64,000 nt of DNA from Taishania sp037189645 (GCA_037189645.1 JBBCIY010000007.1:240481-304480), one strand, 5' to 3'; shown: positions 1 to 8,765, counted from the stretch's first letter. Numbers and translations are program-made. Notes: generated from the sequence alone by a model not told the origin.

Positions 1-2063
1 ATCGTTTTTCCGTATGCCAGACGTACATTCTGCTTTTCTGTCGCTGCAAATACAAGGTTCAGTGACGGAAACAATCCAAGATCATTGAGTACGATGTCGT
101 TGTTCAGGATGTTATACCCCATCTGGTCTCTACCGGTATAGCGCTGCACATAATTTTCCGCTCTCAGGCCGATCACCGCTTTCAGACGTTTCACCGGGCT
201 GATTTGCGCGGATACAAATCCGGAGGTATTCTGCACGGAAGACGTGAACTGGTTCGGGTTATTCGGCAAGAACGTCGGCTCTATGGTCGTTCCTTTTGAA
301 ATATCACCGTTGTACGGCCATAAGTTTTCAGGAGCGAACAATTCATCGGGATCTCCTGTCAAATGAATGTTTCTCACATTGATCATAAATGTCCGGATGT
401 TAAAATCACGCTCTTTGAACGTGTGTCCTCCACCGAATTTCAGCTCTCCCTTATTTCCGAACGCGTTGAATTTCCATGTAGCGTCCGCTTTTCCTGCCAG
501 GTTGATTTCCTTCAGGTCTCTCCAGATACGCTCCGGGAATCCGGATTCCGTACCGATGGAAACACCGGCGGTCTGGGTTCTGTATCTTGTAAAACGTACA
601 TCCGGATCGTCAATAGTAGAATACGTCGGGGATAATTTCCATTCCATTTCCCACCGGGAATTTTTTCCTACTTCATGTTTTCCCATCAGCTGAGCATTCG
701 TCATCCCTCTCTGGCTGTATTCCAGGTTGTGCTGGTAAGCGGAAAAAACAGAACCCTGGTCGTTCCCCTCGTAATCAAAAATCCCGGATTTGGATTCTCC
801 GTTCTGTAAGTGTAAAATGTTGAATGTATATTTTGATTTCAGTGTCTTAAAACCTACTCCCGCCATTGCGCTCAGCATGACACTATTCACACCGAATGAT
901 CCTTTCTGAAACTCACGCATGTCCATTTCATAGATGGTCGGGTCAGGTCTTAAACCATACCTGCCGTATTCGGCGTCTTTATAAAACTCTGTATTGTTGC
1001 TGTACGATAACATGAAGTTATACCCGACAGCGCTTTTTTCCAGTTTTTTCTGGTCTCCGTATGAAAAGCTCAGTCCGAAATCCATCAGGCTCATTTGCTG
1101 CATTGCGCCCATGTTCGGGTTGAACCGGCTCAGAACGTCCTTGTAGCGGGTTGCGTCTTCACCATTGGGATTACCGATGATTTTTGCATAGAAAGGAATA
1201 TTGTCTTCAGCGGGAATCGTGCGCAGGCCATTATCAAAGCCAAGGAAATCCGTTTTGCTTCTCGATTGCGTCAGGTAATCACCGTTAAAGTGGTAATTCG
1301 GGTTGTATCCCAGGCTTAAAGAAACGCTTCCCTGACGTTCATCCGGGAAATTTTTCAAAGAAATATCGACCACACCACCGGCAAAATCAGCAGGCAGGTC
1401 CGCGATAAATGACTTGTTGACAATCATGTTCTCAATGATGCTGGTCGGGAAAATGTCCATCTGCAATGTATTCCTGTCAGGATCTAATCCCGGAATGTCC
1501 ATTCCATTCATAACCGTTTTATTGTAACGGTCACCGATTCCCCGGATAAACACATATTTTCCATTTGCCACAGAAACACCGGGTACACGTGTCATCGCGC
1601 CTGCGGCATCAGAATCCCCGATCTTCTTAAAGCTTGCGGCAGAGATCCCGTCAATGGCATTCGGCGCTTTCTGCTTTAAAACCAGGACCGCTACATCTGT
1701 ATCAACTCTCCTGGTAGCGCTGACAACGACCTCGCCTACTTCCGTAACAAGCTCTCCCATTCTTACCACAGGAAGCACGTTGACCTGGTTTGGCTTTACC
1801 TCTACGTCGGTCATGCGCAGGGTATCGTAAAATAATGAAGAAAAAACCAGCTCATACTTACCTGGCTCTACCGATAGCTCATATTTTCCATCCAGGTCGG
1901 AAATACAACCTGATTTTGTGCCGGCCAGAGAAATACGGACACCTGTTGCCGCATCACCTGTAGCAGATTCGATAACAGCGCCCCTGATAGAACCGTTCTG
2001 GGCAATGGATAAAGAAGCAATTGAGATGAATGAAAAAGAAGAAAATAATACTTTGAGTTTCAT
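1..2063 (-). CDS. TonB-dependent outer-membrane receptor, partial (C-terminal part lies beyond the left edge)
   Basis: The leftward reading frame opens at an ATG (2061-2063) and stays open to the window edge, about 687 codons. It starts with a Sec signal peptide (MKLKVLFSSFSF...SIAQ), followed at about residues 25-110 by a carboxypeptidase-D-regulatory-like domain (GAVIESATGDAATGV) and then by a plug domain. The plug includes AAGAMTRVPGVSV, VFIRGIGDRYN and the TSIIENMIVNKSF / DFAGGVVDI blocks typical of TonB receptor plugs. The rest reads as beta-barrel strands. The family imports large or scarce nutrients across the outer membrane using TonB energy. The gene follows a secreted lipoprotein gene on the same strand, with a strong hairpin between them, so it is probably the distal gene of that unit. 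The substrate cannot be read from sequence; the divergent phosphate transporter hints at phosphate compounds, which is inference. Confidence 0.93.
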   Translation of the reverse strand, partial: MKLKVLFSSFSFISIASLSIAQNGSIRGAVIESATGDAATGVRISLAGTKSGCISDLDGKYELSVEPGKYELVFSSLFYDTLRMTDVEVKPNQVNVLPVVRMGELVTEVGEVVVSATRRVDTDVAVLVLKQKAPNAIDGISAASFKKIGDSDAAGAMTRVPGVSVANGKYVFIRGIGDRYNKTVMNGMDIPGLDPDRNTLQMDIFPTSIIENMIVNKSFIADLPADFAGGVVDISLKNFPDERQGSVSLSLGYNPNYHFNGDYLTQSRSKTDFLGFDNGLRTIPAEDNIPFYAKIIGNPNGEDATRYKDVLSRFNPNMGAMQQMSLMDFGLSFSYGDQKKLEKSAVGYNFMLSYSNNTEFYKDAEYGRYGLRPDPTIYEMDMREFQKGSFGVNSVMLSAMAGVGFKTLKSKYTFNILHLQNGESKSGIFDYEGNDQGSVFSAYQHNLEYSQRGMTNAQLMGKHEVGKNSRWEMEWKLSPTYSTIDDPDVRFTRYRTQTAGVSIGTESGFPERIWRDLKEINLAGKADATWKFNAFGNKGELKFGGGHTFKERDFNIRTFMINVRNIHLTGDPDELFAPENLWPYNGDISKGTTIEPTFLPNNPNQFTSSVQNTSGFVSAQISPVKRLKAVIGLRAENYVQRYTGRDQMGYNILNNDIVLNDLGLFPSLNLVFAATEKQNVRLAYGKT

Positions 2064-2104
2064 AACTGTCTATTCTTTGTAGTTCAAAAAAGAATTCTAA
2101 AAAC

Positions 2105-2140
2105 GACTTAAACCCGCAGCGGTTACTGCGAGTTTAAGTC
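2105..2140 (-). terminator. Strong hairpin with T-tract between the lipoprotein and TonB receptor genes
   Basis: The arms GACTTAAAC (2105-2113) and GTTTAAGTC (2132-2140) pair perfectly, and CGCAG/CTGCG extends the stem after a mismatch. Read leftward, the hairpin is followed by GTTTTTAG. It lies 36 bases after the lipoprotein stop and 42 bases before the receptor ATG, so it could be a (partial) Rho-independent terminator that lowers receptor expression relative to the lipoprotein. Confidence 0.7.
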
Positions 2141-2175
2141 AATTATTTATTTGTCTATTTTTTGCCTGTGGGTCA

Positions 2176-3465
2176 TTAGAAGTTCAATTGTCCGGCAACA
2201 GCAGCCCAAGACCATCCAGAGAAAGCAGATACTGTTGCTCCTACTGTATTGGCACCCTGGCTTACACTTGTAGCATGCGCATCTGTTCCGTTAAGGAAAA
2301 TTGCGTTCAATGCCACACCTGAAGCTGGAGTCACCTGAAGATTCTGGAATACCAGGTCTCCGTTCGCGAAGTTATCCTGAGTAGCTGTTCCTGACAGTGC
2401 GAAGTCACCTTTTCCTGCTGTAGCCGGATCCGGGAAGTTAAAGAAATAGATGTTTGAGAATGTTCCTCTTGCTCCGTCTCTGAAATCACCCATTTCTGAA
2501 TCAGCAGAACCTTTAACTGTACCGTTTTTCACAGTGTGTCCAGCCAGGAATGCTCCTTCCGGTCCGTCAATTTCCAATGCGTGGTCTGTCGGGTTTGATC
2601 CAGGCACACAGATCACTACGAAGTTATCCAATGTTCCTGACCAAGCCTGGTCTGTATCAATCGCATCGTCACTAGCATTCCAAACAACAGCGTTTGTTAC
2701 GTTCACTGATCCTCCGAACCACTCGATACCATCATCCTGGTTACCGATCACTTCCACGTTTTCGATCACTGTTCCGTTACCAACACCACCTAATGTCAAC
2801 CCGTTGATCTCGTTACCTTCTCCGATGTTTGCTCCACCGTGACGGATAGAGATGTATTTGATCACTCCTGAGTTATCAGCAACGTTTGTTCCTCCGTACA
2901 ATCCGTTCGGATCAGAAGCAGGGATTCCTTCGATCTGTGCAGTTTCAGCGTCAGCAGAGATAGGAGCATAACCCAAAACGATCACACCACCCCACAATCC
3001 GTTCATTGTAGGATCCAGGTTCGGGCTAGCGATCTGTCCTGGCTGGATTTCATCTGCAATTGATGTAAATATGATTGGCTGAGAAGCTGTTCCTTCAGCA
3101 TTCAGTTTAGCACCTCTGGCAATGATCAACGCTGTAGCATTTGCTCCTGTTCCGGCTTCACCTTTTACGATAACACCTGGCTGGATTGTCAAAGTAGCAC
3201 CATTAGTTACAGCGATACGGCTTGTCAACACATAAATCTTACCTGTTTCCCATGTTGTGTTTGAAGTAATGTTTGAGCTTACATAAACTGTCGACTCGTC
3301 TTCATCTGGAGTATTGTACTTACAAGACCCATCATCTTTTTTTGCTTTTGAGTCGTAGTTAATTGCAGCAGCATCTGTACAACCCTCTTTTTTACATGAT
3401 ACAGCTGTCATAGTAAGTGCTGCACCTAGTAACAACGTTCCGATTTTCATTTTTGTCGTCTTCAT
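2176..3465 (-). CDS. Secreted lipoprotein with right-handed beta-helix-like repeats
   Basis: This 429-residue protein begins with a lipoprotein signal (lysine-rich start, hydrophobic core, then AVSCKK with the lipidated Cys at about residue 24). Next comes a short Cys-bracketed, Asp-rich element, CTDAAAINYDSKAKKDDGSC, a motif common in exported Bacteroidota proteins and possibly calcium-binding. The remainder is rich in Gly, Asn, Thr and Val, with blocks such as GATLTIQPGVIVKGE, AEGTASQPIIFTS and NGTVIENVEVIGNQDDGIEWFGGSV that look like beta-helix (pectin-lyase-like) coils. Proteins of this type are sometimes mis-annotated as multidrug transporters, but there are no transmembrane helices. It lies upstream of, and on the same strand as, the TonB receptor, so it is probably a surface partner or substrate-binding protein. 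Its function is not known to me. Confidence 0.85.
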   Translation of the reverse strand: MKTTKMKIGTLLLGAALTMTAVSCKKEGCTDAAAINYDSKAKKDDGSCKYNTPDEDESTVYVSSNITSNTTWETGKIYVLTSRIAVTNGATLTIQPGVIVKGEAGTGANATALIIARGAKLNAEGTASQPIIFTSIADEIQPGQIASPNLDPTMNGLWGGVIVLGYAPISADAETAQIEGIPASDPNGLYGGTNVADNSGVIKYISIRHGGANIGEGNEINGLTLGGVGNGTVIENVEVIGNQDDGIEWFGGSVNVTNAVVWNASDDAIDTDQAWSGTLDNFVVICVPGSNPTDHALEIDGPEGAFLAGHTVKNGTVKGSADSEMGDFRDGARGTFSNIYFFNFPDPATAGKGDFALSGTATQDNFANGDLVFQNLQVTPASGVALNAIFLNGTDAHATSVSQGANTVGATVSAFSGWSWAAVAGQLNF

Positions 3466-3620
3466 TTTTTTACTTTTTTTCGTTGGTGCAAAGTTGAAGC
3501 AACATCCCCAGAAAGGTGTTTTCTATAATTTATTTGTAAGTAAAATTTCTATTAACAAAATCGGTTTACCAAAAAGTTGATTCTTCCGGAACCTGCTGTA
3601 TTTCCGACATTTTCAAGAAA

Positions 3621-3639
3621 GTTAATGTTAACTTAACAT
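3621..3639. promoter_or_regulatory. TTAAC-type repeats, candidate PhoB/PhoP-like operator
   Basis: The stretch GTTAATGTTAACTTAACAT contains three TTAA(C/T)-type half sites and a GTTAAC palindrome, about 30 bases upstream of the TAAATTTG element of the Na/Pi cotransporter gene. TTAACA-type repeats are known PhoP targets in Firmicutes. Use here as a phosphate-starvation operator is inference from the phosphate-related neighbour. Confidence 0.3.
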
Positions 3640-3669
3640 CGTTTCAGGCGCTAAAAATCAACAGGTCCA

Positions 3670-3677
3670 TAAATTTG
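3670..3677 (+). promoter_or_regulatory. Bacteroidota -7 element (TAAATTTG) for the Na/Pi cotransporter gene
   Basis: TAAATTTG matches the TAnnTTTG consensus of the Bacteroidota primary sigma factor. Transcription would start near 3684, which argues that translation begins at ATG 3695 rather than at the GTG at 3689. No clear -33 TTTG was found at the usual distance, which would fit an activator-dependent promoter. Confidence 0.5.
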
Positions 3678-3694
3678 TTTAAAAATTCGTGCGG

Positions 3695-5800
3695 ATGTTT
3701 TTTAAAATGCCTTTGAGGTCGGTCCTTTTCTTCTTATTTCTCGTCTTTTTTGCCTCGATCAATGCACAGGAACAAACAGCTACATCATACACTGCATTTT
3801 CGCCGGATGATTTTGTAAATGTTACCTCTGTTTCCAAGGAAAAGGGATTCAAAGTAAAATGGGGAATCAGCTATAGTGCCTATGAGCGCTTAAAAGGCAA
3901 CAGCACGATTGTGATCCGCTATGCCGAGAAAAGTGCTGTTAAGGCCCATTCCGATGCCTGGCAGCAAATCAAGGATATTCCGCTCGAATCTACCTGTTAT
4001 CTGGTAGACGGGCTGACGGATAATGAAGATTACCTTTTCTCTGTTGGTGTAACGGATGGCAATGATACTACCTGGTCGGAAAGTTACCCTGCCAGGACAA
4101 AGCTTCCCTGGGGGCTCTTTAAAATTATCGTGCTGATCGGTTCGCTCGGGCTGTTCATTTACGGGATGAAAGTAATGAGCGAAGGGCTGCAGCAGGTGCT
4201 CGGCTCAAAGCTGCGGAACCAGATGGGATCCATCGCTTCCAACCAGTTGAAGGGCGTTCTTACAGGTTTCAGCATTGCGTCGATCATCCAATCGTCTACC
4301 GTTACCACCGTTATGACGGTATCATTTGTGAACGCGGGAATTCTTACGCTGATCCAGGCTGCCGGGGTGATCATGGGGGCCAATATCGGGACAACGGTAA
4401 AAGCGTGGCTCATTAACCTGCTTGCTTTTGAAATCGACCTGTCTGCTTACGCGTTGTTCATTCTGGCCATTGCCGCCCCGCTTCTGTTCTTTGGAAAAAA
4501 ACGATGGAAACCCTGGCTGAATTCCATTTTCGGCTTTGTATTCCTGTTCATGGGGCTGGGATTCATGGTGGAATCTATCCCCCAGTCGATTGAAGAGATC
4601 CCGTTCATCCATTACCTGCTTTCGCTGAAAGACATACCTGTAGCTGGTGTGCTGCTGTTTGTGCTGATCGGCGGAATCATTACCATTGTTACGCAATCCT
4701 CCTCTGCTACAATGGCGTTGACGATGGTGTTTGTGAGCGGTGGATTGCTGCCCTTCGATGTGGCAATCGCGATGATCCTGGGAGCAAATGTCGGTTCGGT
4801 CGTTGCGGTCGAAATGGCTTCCGCAGCCGGGAATGTTCACGCGAAACGCACCGCACGTATCAATACTTTATTCAATCTTGCCGGGTTTACCTGGGCGATT
4901 CTGTTGTTCCCGTTCATTCTCAGCGGGATCCAGTGGTTCATGACCAGCACCGGATGGGGTGATCCTGTCAACGACTCTACGGATTATGCCAATTCAGGAC
5001 TGGCATTGTTTCACACTGTATTCAACCTGTTGAACACGTTGTTGTTCATCGGCTTCATTCCGCAATTGGTGAAATGGTCTGAAAAAACGGTCAAATCAAA
5101 AGGTAAATCGGATGAAATGTTCCACCTGGAATTCATTGGTACCGGGATCCTGAACACTGCTGACCTTTCTATTCTTGAAGCGAAGAAGGAAATCGCAAAG
5201 TTCGGACTTCTGACAGAAAGAATGTCCAGGATGACACGATCGCTCCTGTTTGAGAAAAATCCCAAGCAGTTTGAAAAGATCTTAAACCGCATCGAAAAGT
5301 ATGAAGAAATTACGGATAAGATCGAGATTGAAGTAGTAAAATACCTCAACAAACTGGCGGAAGGAGATTTAACCGGCCATACTGCCGTGCGCATCCGGGG
5401 AATGAACAGCATGGTGAATGACCTGGAGCGGATCGGAGACATTTTCTACCAGATGTCGAAGACTATAGAGCGTAAAACGGAAGAAAAACTGTGGTTTACC
5501 CCGGAGCAACGCAACAACATCGGGAAAATGTTCGATGCGGTGGACGAAGCGCTGGCGATCATGTGTGAGAACCTGAATGCCCACCAGGACAGGGTTATAC
5601 TGGACAAAGCGAATGAGGCAGAACGCAAGATCAATACGAAACGTAATGAGCTGAGAAAGGATTACCTGGAAAGCCTGTCCAACCTGAGCGTGGATGCCAA
5701 CTTCAAAAGCGGGATGATCTACAACGATCTGTTTTCCTCCCTGGAAAAGGTCGGAGACCATATCATTAACGTATCGGAAGCGATTGTAGGGAAAGTATAA
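3695..5800 (+). CDS. Na/Pi cotransporter family protein with extracellular N-terminal domain and C-terminal PhoU domain
   Basis: The protein is about 701 residues. A signal peptide (FFLFLVFFASINAQ) precedes a fibronectin-III-like periplasmic segment (about 30-150). The transport domain (about 150-450) has the two inverted NptA/PNaS halves, each with the QSS signature: IIQSSTVTTVMTV with MGANIGTT, and TQSSSATMALTM with ILGANVGS. A PhoU-like helical domain (about 500-700; TERMSRMTRSLLF, MVNDLERIGD, LEKVGDHIINVSE) ends the protein. The family couples sodium entry to phosphate uptake at the inner membrane, and the PhoU part probably gives regulation. The N-terminal domain is an unusual addition. 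It is transcribed divergently from the lipoprotein/TonB pair. A GTG at 3689 is an alternative start. Confidence 0.92.
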   Translation: MFFKMPLRSVLFFLFLVFFASINAQEQTATSYTAFSPDDFVNVTSVSKEKGFKVKWGISYSAYERLKGNSTIVIRYAEKSAVKAHSDAWQQIKDIPLESTCYLVDGLTDNEDYLFSVGVTDGNDTTWSESYPARTKLPWGLFKIIVLIGSLGLFIYGMKVMSEGLQQVLGSKLRNQMGSIASNQLKGVLTGFSIASIIQSSTVTTVMTVSFVNAGILTLIQAAGVIMGANIGTTVKAWLINLLAFEIDLSAYALFILAIAAPLLFFGKKRWKPWLNSIFGFVFLFMGLGFMVESIPQSIEEIPFIHYLLSLKDIPVAGVLLFVLIGGIITIVTQSSSATMALTMVFVSGGLLPFDVAIAMILGANVGSVVAVEMASAAGNVHAKRTARINTLFNLAGFTWAILLFPFILSGIQWFMTSTGWGDPVNDSTDYANSGLALFHTVFNLLNTLLFIGFIPQLVKWSEKTVKSKGKSDEMFHLEFIGTGILNTADLSILEAKKEIAKFGLLTERMSRMTRSLLFEKNPKQFEKILNRIEKYEEITDKIEIEVVKYLNKLAEGDLTGHTAVRIRGMNSMVNDLERIGDIFYQMSKTIERKTEEKLWFTPEQRNNIGKMFDAVDEALAIMCENLNAHQDRVILDKANEAERKINTKRNELRKDYLESLSNLSVDANFKSGMIYNDLFSSLEKVGDHIINVSEAIVGKV

Positions 5801-5809
5801 ATGAATGGA

Positions 5810-5852
5810 CAATGTAAAATGAATCAATTGTCAATTTACACGCTTTACATTG
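5810..5852. repeat. Inverted repeat CAATGTAAA / TTTACATTG downstream of the Na/Pi gene
   Basis: Perfect 9-base arms at 5810-5818 and 5844-5852 enclose AT-rich sequence in the short space between the convergent Na/Pi cotransporter gene and the small membrane protein gene. It may act as a weak bidirectional terminator. There is no clear T-tract, so this is tentative. Confidence 0.35.
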
Positions 5853-5864
5853 AAAATCAGAATT

Positions 5865-6176
5865 TTATTTATCATCTACCACGTTATTTATTTCATTGAT
5901 ATAGTTGTTCCTGTTTCTTACCATACGCGTAAGTTTCCAGATCATAAGCAAAAGAAAAGCTATGATCAACATCAAGTAAGATTGATGTATTAAATCTTTT
6001 TCATTATTACTACCATAGTAGATGACAACGCTGTAAGCAATCATAACCAGAGCACCAATAAAACTCAATAATTGCATCAAAATCATCAAAATCGAATTTG
6101 CAGTGGTGTCCGGCTGGAGATACCTGATCTCCTTAAGTATTCCGATAATCTCTTGCGGTTCTTTTTTCATATTCAT
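5865..6176 (-). CDS. Small two-helix membrane protein (103 aa), last gene of the hydrolase cassette
   Basis: I do not recognise a family. The sequence shows a charged N-terminal stretch with KEIRYLQPDTTANS, a first hydrophobic helix (about 28-52, ILMILMQLLSFIGALVMIAYSVVIYY), a short polar loop, a second helix (about 65-82, YLMLIIAFLLLMIWKL) and a basic then Asn/Asp-rich tail. There is no signal peptidase site. It starts only 6 bases after the patatin-like gene stops, so the two are almost certainly co-transcribed and probably translationally coupled. A partner or membrane anchor role for the phospholipase is inference. Confidence 0.75.
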   Translation of the reverse strand: MNMKKEPQEIIGILKEIRYLQPDTTANSILMILMQLLSFIGALVMIAYSVVIYYGSNNEKDLIHQSYLMLIIAFLLLMIWKLTRMVRNRNNYINEINNVVDDK

Positions 6177-6182
6177 CCATTC

Positions 6183-7814
6183 TTATTTTTTCAATTCATC
6201 CATCATCCACCACGGGTTTTCCTGGAACTTCTTCCAATGCTCCCGTGCCTGCCAGTTGACAGAAGCCAGACGTTCGACCTGTTTGTTTAAAAAGGCTTCA
6301 TAGACGTGATCATTCTTTCCCATCCTGGTGGTATTCTTTCGCCGTTGTATCGATTCCAGGCTTTTACAGATCCGGTGATAGTAGATGATAAAATTAATAC
6401 AGGTTGTCACCTGCCCTGCGACGATCACATCCCTTATCTTTTCTTTCCCTTTTTCATTGAGCGGGACCCACAGCGTAGTTTTCATACCGGAAGCGATCGT
6501 ACAAATATTCCGGATATCATTGGTGGGCTCGCTTATTCCAAGCTCATAAAAAGAAACACTGCGGATGTTCACCTTCCTGTCGCTTAATTCAGAATGCTTC
6601 AGATCATAAATCGCCGTTGAAAAATGCTTATACGCATAACCGTTGTCACCGAATAAATCTTCATAGTTCATGCTTCGCAGGTGCTTCAGGAAAATGCTCC
6701 CGATCAATAACCCGGCAGAATTGACCCGGTTGACAAATAATTCCGCGATGGCATTTGGCGTCAGCACATTCATTTTATTGATCTTCCCGATCCCGACTTC
6801 ATTTGTATCCGCCGCTTTCCTGATAATTCTTCTCGCAAAAGCCAGGACCAGTGTGGCTGTCACAAACAACGTCAGAAGCCCTGAAATGACCATTAACGCC
6901 ATCCAGTTCTGCTGGATGAAAGGAAGAAAAAGCGATCCTGCCAGGATGATATCGGCAATCCAGATAAAGCGATAGATAGCGATCATCCTGATATTTCCTA
7001 TCAGCGGAATCCGCTTTTCTTTCGTCGGTTCATACCCCGAAATATCGGGAGACGCAACATCTGCAACCACGATGAGATCCAGCTTATCTTTCCGTTTATC
7101 ATACAACAGGATGGAGTTAATTCCCTGGTTGTCTACGATCCCTCCATCCATTAAGCTGACTGTTTTATTGCGTTCATAACGATGGATGGGAGATGCCGGT
7201 TTTACATACGGACCGAGATCAATACTGATGGGTTCGAATCCGCCCGGGAAGCAGGATGAAGCTGCCAATGGTATTCCCAATGGCATCGGCTTAATTAAAT
7301 CACGGTCCAGCTTGTAGTAAAAGTTACCGATCCGGTGTAAAAAACCCGGTCTCTGCGCAATAAACCGGAAAGGGGTCCCCGTATTGAATTCCGTGGCATT
7401 GATACACGTAAATTCCAGGTGGGTATCGTATTCACCATCCTCGTCTTTCTCCGGAAGCACCGATTCGAACGTCCCGTTGTCAAACAGTTTTTCCGTATAA
7501 ACACGTGCGAATCCTTCGATCAGGCTGTTTTTGGAATCCGGGCTGACAAAGTTGGAAATCCCTTCGTTTACCAGGTCCTCTTCGGTAAGAAACCGAAACA
7601 CCCGGTTAAAGTAGGTTCCGAACGATTCACCCCGTTTGACCGATTGCGCATACGAAAGCCCCGTAATGCTTCCCCCGGAAACGGTTGAAATCGCTTTTAC
7701 CTGTTTTAAAAGTGTTTCATTGTTGAGCTCCAGCGCGTTCAGATAGCTCAGGGTTCCCAGGCTGTATGCTGCTGCGCGGTACCCTCCCCCGGACATGGTC
7801 AATGCAATTCTCAT
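6183..7814 (-). CDS. Patatin-like phospholipase with internal transmembrane segments
   Basis: The 543-residue protein opens directly with the patatin oxyanion glycine motif (SGGGYRA, residues 8-14) and has no signal peptide, so the catalytic part should be cytoplasmic. The nucleophile elbow is TVSGGS, with Ser46 as the probable catalytic residue: the first Gly of canonical GxSxG is replaced, as in the VSGGS subgroup. The catalytic Asp is D223 in MDGGIVDNQG. About residues 275-325 are two adjacent hydrophobic helices, so a membrane-anchored enzyme is expected, with a helical C-terminal region (about 340-543). The reaction would be acyl-ester hydrolysis of phospholipids; the substrate is unknown. 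It lies between an SGNH hydrolase gene (67 bases upstream) and a two-helix protein gene (6 bases downstream). Confidence 0.88.
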   Translation of the reverse strand: MRIALTMSGGGYRAAAYSLGTLSYLNALELNNETLLKQVKAISTVSGGSITGLSYAQSVKRGESFGTYFNRVFRFLTEEDLVNEGISNFVSPDSKNSLIEGFARVYTEKLFDNGTFESVLPEKDEDGEYDTHLEFTCINATEFNTGTPFRFIAQRPGFLHRIGNFYYKLDRDLIKPMPLGIPLAASSCFPGGFEPISIDLGPYVKPASPIHRYERNKTVSLMDGGIVDNQGINSILLYDKRKDKLDLIVVADVASPDISGYEPTKEKRIPLIGNIRMIAIYRFIWIADIILAGSLFLPFIQQNWMALMVISGLLTLFVTATLVLAFARRIIRKAADTNEVGIGKINKMNVLTPNAIAELFVNRVNSAGLLIGSIFLKHLRSMNYEDLFGDNGYAYKHFSTAIYDLKHSELSDRKVNIRSVSFYELGISEPTNDIRNICTIASGMKTTLWVPLNEKGKEKIRDVIVAGQVTTCINFIIYYHRICKSLESIQRRKNTTRMGKNDHVYEAFLNKQVERLASVNWQAREHWKKFQENPWWMMDELKK

Positions 7815-7881
7815 CTGTTGTAGTTTGTAGTCAAAAAAGTCAGTTGTTGCTTCCTTTTAAGGAAAAAGCATCAACCGTTAT

Positions 7882-8721
7882 TTACAATACAGGATTGAAG
7901 CCCGCTATCGTTTCCATTTTTTGATGATAGCGATCGGCAACTTTTTTATATCCCTGGCTTTTCAGATGGATCTCGTTATCCCACATCTTGTCTTCAGGAA
8001 AAACGCCCCTCAGGTCAATGTGATGGAATTTGCCATACTGACGATCCAGATCGCTTAATATTCCATTGAATCCATCCACCAATGCTTTGATAATGGGTTC
8101 CTGTTCCGTTTTCCGGTTCAATATGTTTTTCTTGGCAAAGCCGGGGAGCACCCACGGGCCTGAAATTCCCTTGAATGTTGTTCCGTTCGGCTTCGCATAA
8201 TCGTATCCGTCCATTAAAATATCGATATCGGGATTCACTTCCCAGACACTGTTCAGAAACTTCACGATCGCATTTTTCATTACCAGGAGGTTCTGGTTAA
8301 AGACATCGTCTTTAAAAAGTTTCAGTCCCGAATCTTTGTGATTCAGGTATTGTTCGAATTCGCTTCCCACCACATCGTTTCCCCCTGCACTGAAAAGCAC
8401 AAACCTCGGATTGTGTATCCTTATTGATGTCAGCACCTCCTGCAGGCTCCTGTTCCCGTTATTAACCGCCACATTTCCACGGATCGAATATTCGTTCCCG
8501 AAAACCATGTTTTCCAGCGTATCTCCGTGCTTGCTGTGCCGCTTAATCGCGTATCCCATTTTTCTAAGGTGGTCGATGATATCTTTCGTCAATGGATAGT
8601 CAAACCATGAATCGCCTTCCACAACCAGCTTCCGTTCGTGCTTTACCGTTTTGGACAATAGCATCATTTCTGAAAAATGCTCCAGCTCGATTTTTTCCTG
8701 TGCCAGTGTTAATGCTGCCAT
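7882..8721 (-). CDS. SGNH/GDSL-type hydrolase, cytoplasmic
   Basis: The 279-residue protein carries the SGNH signature blocks. Block I is VVEGDSWFDYP with nucleophile Ser38. A later block is SAGGNDVVG with the Asn of the oxyanion hole near residue 116. Block V is DNEIHLKSQGY with Asp248 and His252. There is no signal peptide or membrane helix, so unlike many secreted GDSL esterases it should act in the cytoplasm. The expected activity is ester or thioester hydrolysis, possibly on lipids. It is the first gene of a leftward three-gene unit with the patatin-like phospholipase and the small membrane protein, and has its own TATATTTG promoter element upstream. A lysophospholipase-like second step after the patatin enzyme is inference. 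Confidence 0.82.
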   Translation of the reverse strand: MAALTLAQEKIELEHFSEMMLLSKTVKHERKLVVEGDSWFDYPLTKDIIDHLRKMGYAIKRHSKHGDTLENMVFGNEYSIRGNVAVNNGNRSLQEVLTSIRIHNPRFVLFSAGGNDVVGSEFEQYLNHKDSGLKLFKDDVFNQNLLVMKNAIVKFLNSVWEVNPDIDILMDGYDYAKPNGTTFKGISGPWVLPGFAKKNILNRKTEQEPIIKALVDGFNGILSDLDRQYGKFHHIDLRGVFPEDKMWDNEIHLKSQGYKKVADRYHQKMETIAGFNPVL

Positions 8722-8757
8722 ATTCGTTACAGGTTTCGGGGTTAATTATGTGATCAA

Positions 8758-8765
8758 CAAATATA
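8758..8765 (-). promoter_or_regulatory. -7 element (TATATTTG) for the SGNH-patatin unit
   Basis: On the minus strand this octamer fits TAnnTTTG exactly and sits 37 bases upstream of the SGNH hydrolase ATG, giving a leader of about 30 bases. No convincing -33 box was seen. Confidence 0.45.
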
